Source: an uncultured Carboxylicivirga sp. (GTDB taxonomy: Bacteria; Bacteroidota; Bacteroidia; Bacteroidales; Marinilabiliaceae). Taken from it: a DNA stretch of 64,000 nucleotides. The stretch spans positions 20,680-84,679 of the forward strand of contig CANNEA010000012.1 in the NCBI GenBank assembly GCA_947503525.1, in the 5' to 3' direction. The position numbers and the translations under genes were made by a program. The notes under the pieces were generated by a model. It was given only the letters and a program-made list of their open reading frames with translations, did no database searches and was not told where the DNA came from. This document shows positions 61,942 to 64,000 of this stretch, piece by piece. The stretch's first letter is position 1, and the number at the start of each line of letters is the position of its first letter.

Positions 61942-63517
61942 AATTTTCTTCGTTATCTTCAAACTTATAGTCATCGTACACGGTCGTTATTTGTTCCATA
62001 TCCGGAAGCTCCGTTTTTCTAAAGATATCCCACTTATTTTTGGGTCGGATTGATTCAAGCCAGATAAAACCAGGTAAGCGAACGTCTTCGGTAGGAAGAA
62101 CCAAGGGTGGGTTCAAGTTGCCATTTGGCTCTACTCTCATTTTAATTCCTGTGATTTGCCTATCCGTTATAAAAATTGAAAGATTGCTGCTCTCGGCTCT
62201 GTTGACTCCAATTACAAAGTTTTGATCTTTGGGATAGTATACGGTTTGCCCATTCCCATCTACATCAATCTTATAGATTTGGTTATCTCTCATATAGCCT
62301 GTCATATTGCGCCCCTTAATTTGATTGAAAAAGAGGCTGTCTTCCGGATTAACTATAAAAGCAGAATTAATGAGTTCGGCTTTGTCCAAAGCCTGATTTT
62401 TACTGTATAGTTTAATGATTTGAGCAGTCATTTGATTGTTTTGCGCCCAAATGATTGGAGTATTATAAAAGGTGTTGGTTGAATCTCTAAAGTCATACAC
62501 CATTGAATCGCATCTGCCTTGCATATCACGTCTAAAGAATTTTACATTGTAATAGGCTTGCATTAATTTGCTGTCTTCAGCTGGTATTGGAGTTATTTTT
62601 AAGGTGTCGCCATGGAGAAACATGGTATCTTTCTGATAAATCTGCATTAGTTGTGCCATGTCAGTCGCCATCGCATATTCGGTTCGTTCATTATACAAAC
62701 CATAATCTCCTTTAATAATAATATGGTTAGTTGTGTCATGCAGTTCGAAATTACTAAATGCCTCGCCAAGGCCATTTCGTCTGTCATAAAATATGGTATC
62801 ACCTTTTAGTAGCTGCTCTTTACCCTGTATATAGCTTTCCTTTAATAGTTTTGATTTATCATTTTTTGTATCGTAATATCCATCTTCACTATATATTAGA
62901 TTCTCATCACTTACAATAAATGTGGGGCCTAAGATACTTGCTACTTCAGATACTGTATTGTATTTTAATGTATCCGAAAAAATAGTGTATTTAGGATTGG
63001 TCACAACCACCGAGTCTTTAAAATGAACTTCACTGGCATCGGGGTAGTAATAACCCAAATCACTTATCAATACATTCTCACCACTTAGCACTTCGCCACC
63101 ATTAAAGTAGTATCCTATATTATTAACCCTGTCAAAATCAAGAAACTCAGTTAATACAGTTATGTCTTGTTTCTCAATCCTAACATTATCCCTTACTTTA
63201 GCCATTCCAATAGAGCCAAGATAGGTCAGGTAATCACCATATAAATGAATCGAGTCGTTTTGTATAATATGTATGTTGTGATAGGCTTCTACATAATTAG
63301 AGTCACTATATAGGTAGGCGCTGTCGCAGTTCATTATTGTATTTTCGTGTACCAACTGCACGTCACCTATTAATAACTTCACATTTGGTCCGAGTTCAGC
63401 GCGCCCTCCTCCACTATTAGCCTTTTTTATTATCACTTTTGCCTTATTCTGTGCTTGCGTGTGCTGTGCCAGTACAGATGTCAATATTATTAGAGCAGAA
63501 AGGATCCTTATATACAT
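61940..63517 (-). CDS. OstA-like protein (LptA/OstA organic-solvent-tolerance domain)
   Basis: 525 residues. Signal peptide (MYIRILSALIILTSVLAQHT ... AQ). The body is a beta-jellyroll of the OstA type with repeated short strands: LIGDVQLVHENTIMNCDSAY, LYSDSNYVEAYHNIHIIQND, LHGDTLKITPIPA. Bacteroidota OstA-like proteins are taken to bind or bridge lipopolysaccharide on its way to the outer membrane. It ends in an acidic tail inside the terminator. Confidence 0.9.
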   Translation of the reverse strand: MYIRILSALIILTSVLAQHTQAQNKAKVIIKKANSGGGRAELGPNVKLLIGDVQLVHENTIMNCDSAYLYSDSNYVEAYHNIHIIQNDSIHLYGDYLTYLGSIGMAKVRDNVRIEKQDITVLTEFLDFDRVNNIGYYFNGGEVLSGENVLISDLGYYYPDASEVHFKDSVVVTNPKYTIFSDTLKYNTVSEVASILGPTFIVSDENLIYSEDGYYDTKNDKSKLLKESYIQGKEQLLKGDTIFYDRRNGLGEAFSNFELHDTTNHIIIKGDYGLYNERTEYAMATDMAQLMQIYQKDTMFLHGDTLKITPIPAEDSKLMQAYYNVKFFRRDMQGRCDSMVYDFRDSTNTFYNTPIIWAQNNQMTAQIIKLYSKNQALDKAELINSAFIVNPEDSLFFNQIKGRNMTGYMRDNQIYKIDVDGNGQTVYYPKDQNFVIGVNRAESSNLSIFITDRQITGIKMRVEPNGNLNPPLVLPTEDVRLPGFIWLESIRPKNKWDIFRKTELPDMEQITTVYDDYKFEDNEEN

Positions 63518-63754
63518 TATATTTATAGGTATAAGATTACTGCTTGCAAAGGTGCTAAAAAAATAGATGATTTTAAACTAGGGAAGAGATAGCGATTCAG
63601 CAAGGTATTCTGAATTGGTTTGAAAAGCCGTCGTAAAATATAAGTAACATGCAGGTTTCATTTTTTATTTATCGAATTTAGGTATGTAAATAATAGTATA
63701 TCAGCATTGAAACTTTTTTTAACAATGTCTTCTCCAAGAAATCTAGCATTCTCA
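63518..63754. other. Intergenic region upstream of the rRNA-type promoters
   Basis: No gene seen. It should contain the OstA-like promoter and the far-upstream part of the right-edge promoters. A/T-rich, no repeats noted. Confidence 0.4.
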
Positions 63755-63786
63755 TTTGCAAATAAGAAATAAAGTTCTTTAATTTG
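63755..63786 (+). promoter_or_regulatory. Strong promoter P1, probable rRNA operon leader
   Basis: TTTG (63755-63758), 20-base spacer, TTAATTTG (63779-63786), followed by CACCCGCTTTGAGAG, a leader sequence of the kind found before Bacteroidota rRNA operons. Confidence 0.7.
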
Positions 63787-63958
63787 CACCCGCTTTGAGA
63801 GAAACGGATGGTGTTTCTTGGGAACTAAAGACGAGAGTTTACGGGGGGAAGCGGATTTTTTGAGGCCAGAGTTTAAGGTTGGATTTTGGAGTTAGGGAAG
63901 TGGTATTTAATAGCAATTTCCGACTCGGATAAAAACTTTAAAAAAAGGTGAAAAAACA

Positions 63959-63991
63959 TTTGGAAAGGACGGTTAAAAGTTCTTACCTTTG
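63959..63991 (+). promoter_or_regulatory. Strong promoter P2, probable rRNA operon leader
   Basis: TTTG (63959-63962), 21-base spacer, TACCTTTG (63984-63991), then TCGCCGC at the window end. TACCTTTG is the best -7 element in the window. The transcript would leave the window almost at once; a 16S rRNA gene a short way downstream is expected but not seen. Confidence 0.75.
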
Positions 63992-64000
63992 TCGCCGCTT

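Overview
The window looks like the chromosome of a Bacteroidota bacterium, most likely a marine Bacteroidales/Marinilabiliales-type organism. The evidence is an AT-rich genome, SusC/SusD pairs, C-terminal sorting domains of the type IX secretion system (T9SS), a complete Rnf operon, OstA-like and DUF2795 proteins, and promoters of the Bacteroidota form TTTG-N19..21-TAnnTTTG. No tRNA, rRNA, CRISPR array or recognisable transposase was found. The last 250 bases carry two tandem strong promoters that look like the leader of an rRNA operon lying just outside the right edge.

Layout. 1-7.5 kb: end of an SDR/DUF2867 gene, uvrA, a BlaI-type repressor with an M56-M23 fusion protease, and a lytic transglycosylase. 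7.7-12.0 kb: two adjacent sensor histidine kinases. 12.1-17.6 kb: rseC-rnfBCDGEA, read leftwards from a clear promoter. 17.8-19.9 kb: recG. 20.0-24.6 kb: a sulfatase, a 42-residue secreted peptide, an AraC regulator and a TPR/LuxR-type sensor-regulator, all on the minus strand. 25.0-42.7 kb: a plus-strand block with a 2549-residue secreted subtilase, a DUF4625 lipoprotein, a T9SS protein, SusC, SusD, a surface lipoprotein and a T9SS protein made of four almost identical 93-residue repeats. I read this block as a RagAB-like protein/peptide-use locus.

42.7-55.5 kb is the accessory and most unusual part. It carries four copies of a tiny (52-56 residue) lipoprotein family, none above usual ORF cut-offs. 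Three have an almost invariant leader of about 330 bases with hairpins and an 8-codon upstream ORF. A fourth leader copy is truncated. A shared promoter architecture, GGG-N26/27-(C/A)TTTGT, sits in front of the four lipoproteins, a DUF2846 lipoprotein, two tandem-duplicated coiled-coil genes and an SdsA-type alkylsulfatase, so this island is probably one regulon, possibly an envelope or surfactant stress response. The same region holds an HU-like protein, a second AraC regulator, a second sulfatase with an apparently frameshifted signal peptide, and two small acidic peptides that each follow a lipoprotein unit.

55.6-64 kb: hypothetical and TPR proteins, a candidate four-hairpin small RNA, a cysteine-rich hypothetical, an FKBP isomerase, a methyltransferase, a LolD-like ATPase, a DUF2795 protein and an OstA-like protein. 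All functional calls come from reading the sequence; no database search was run.
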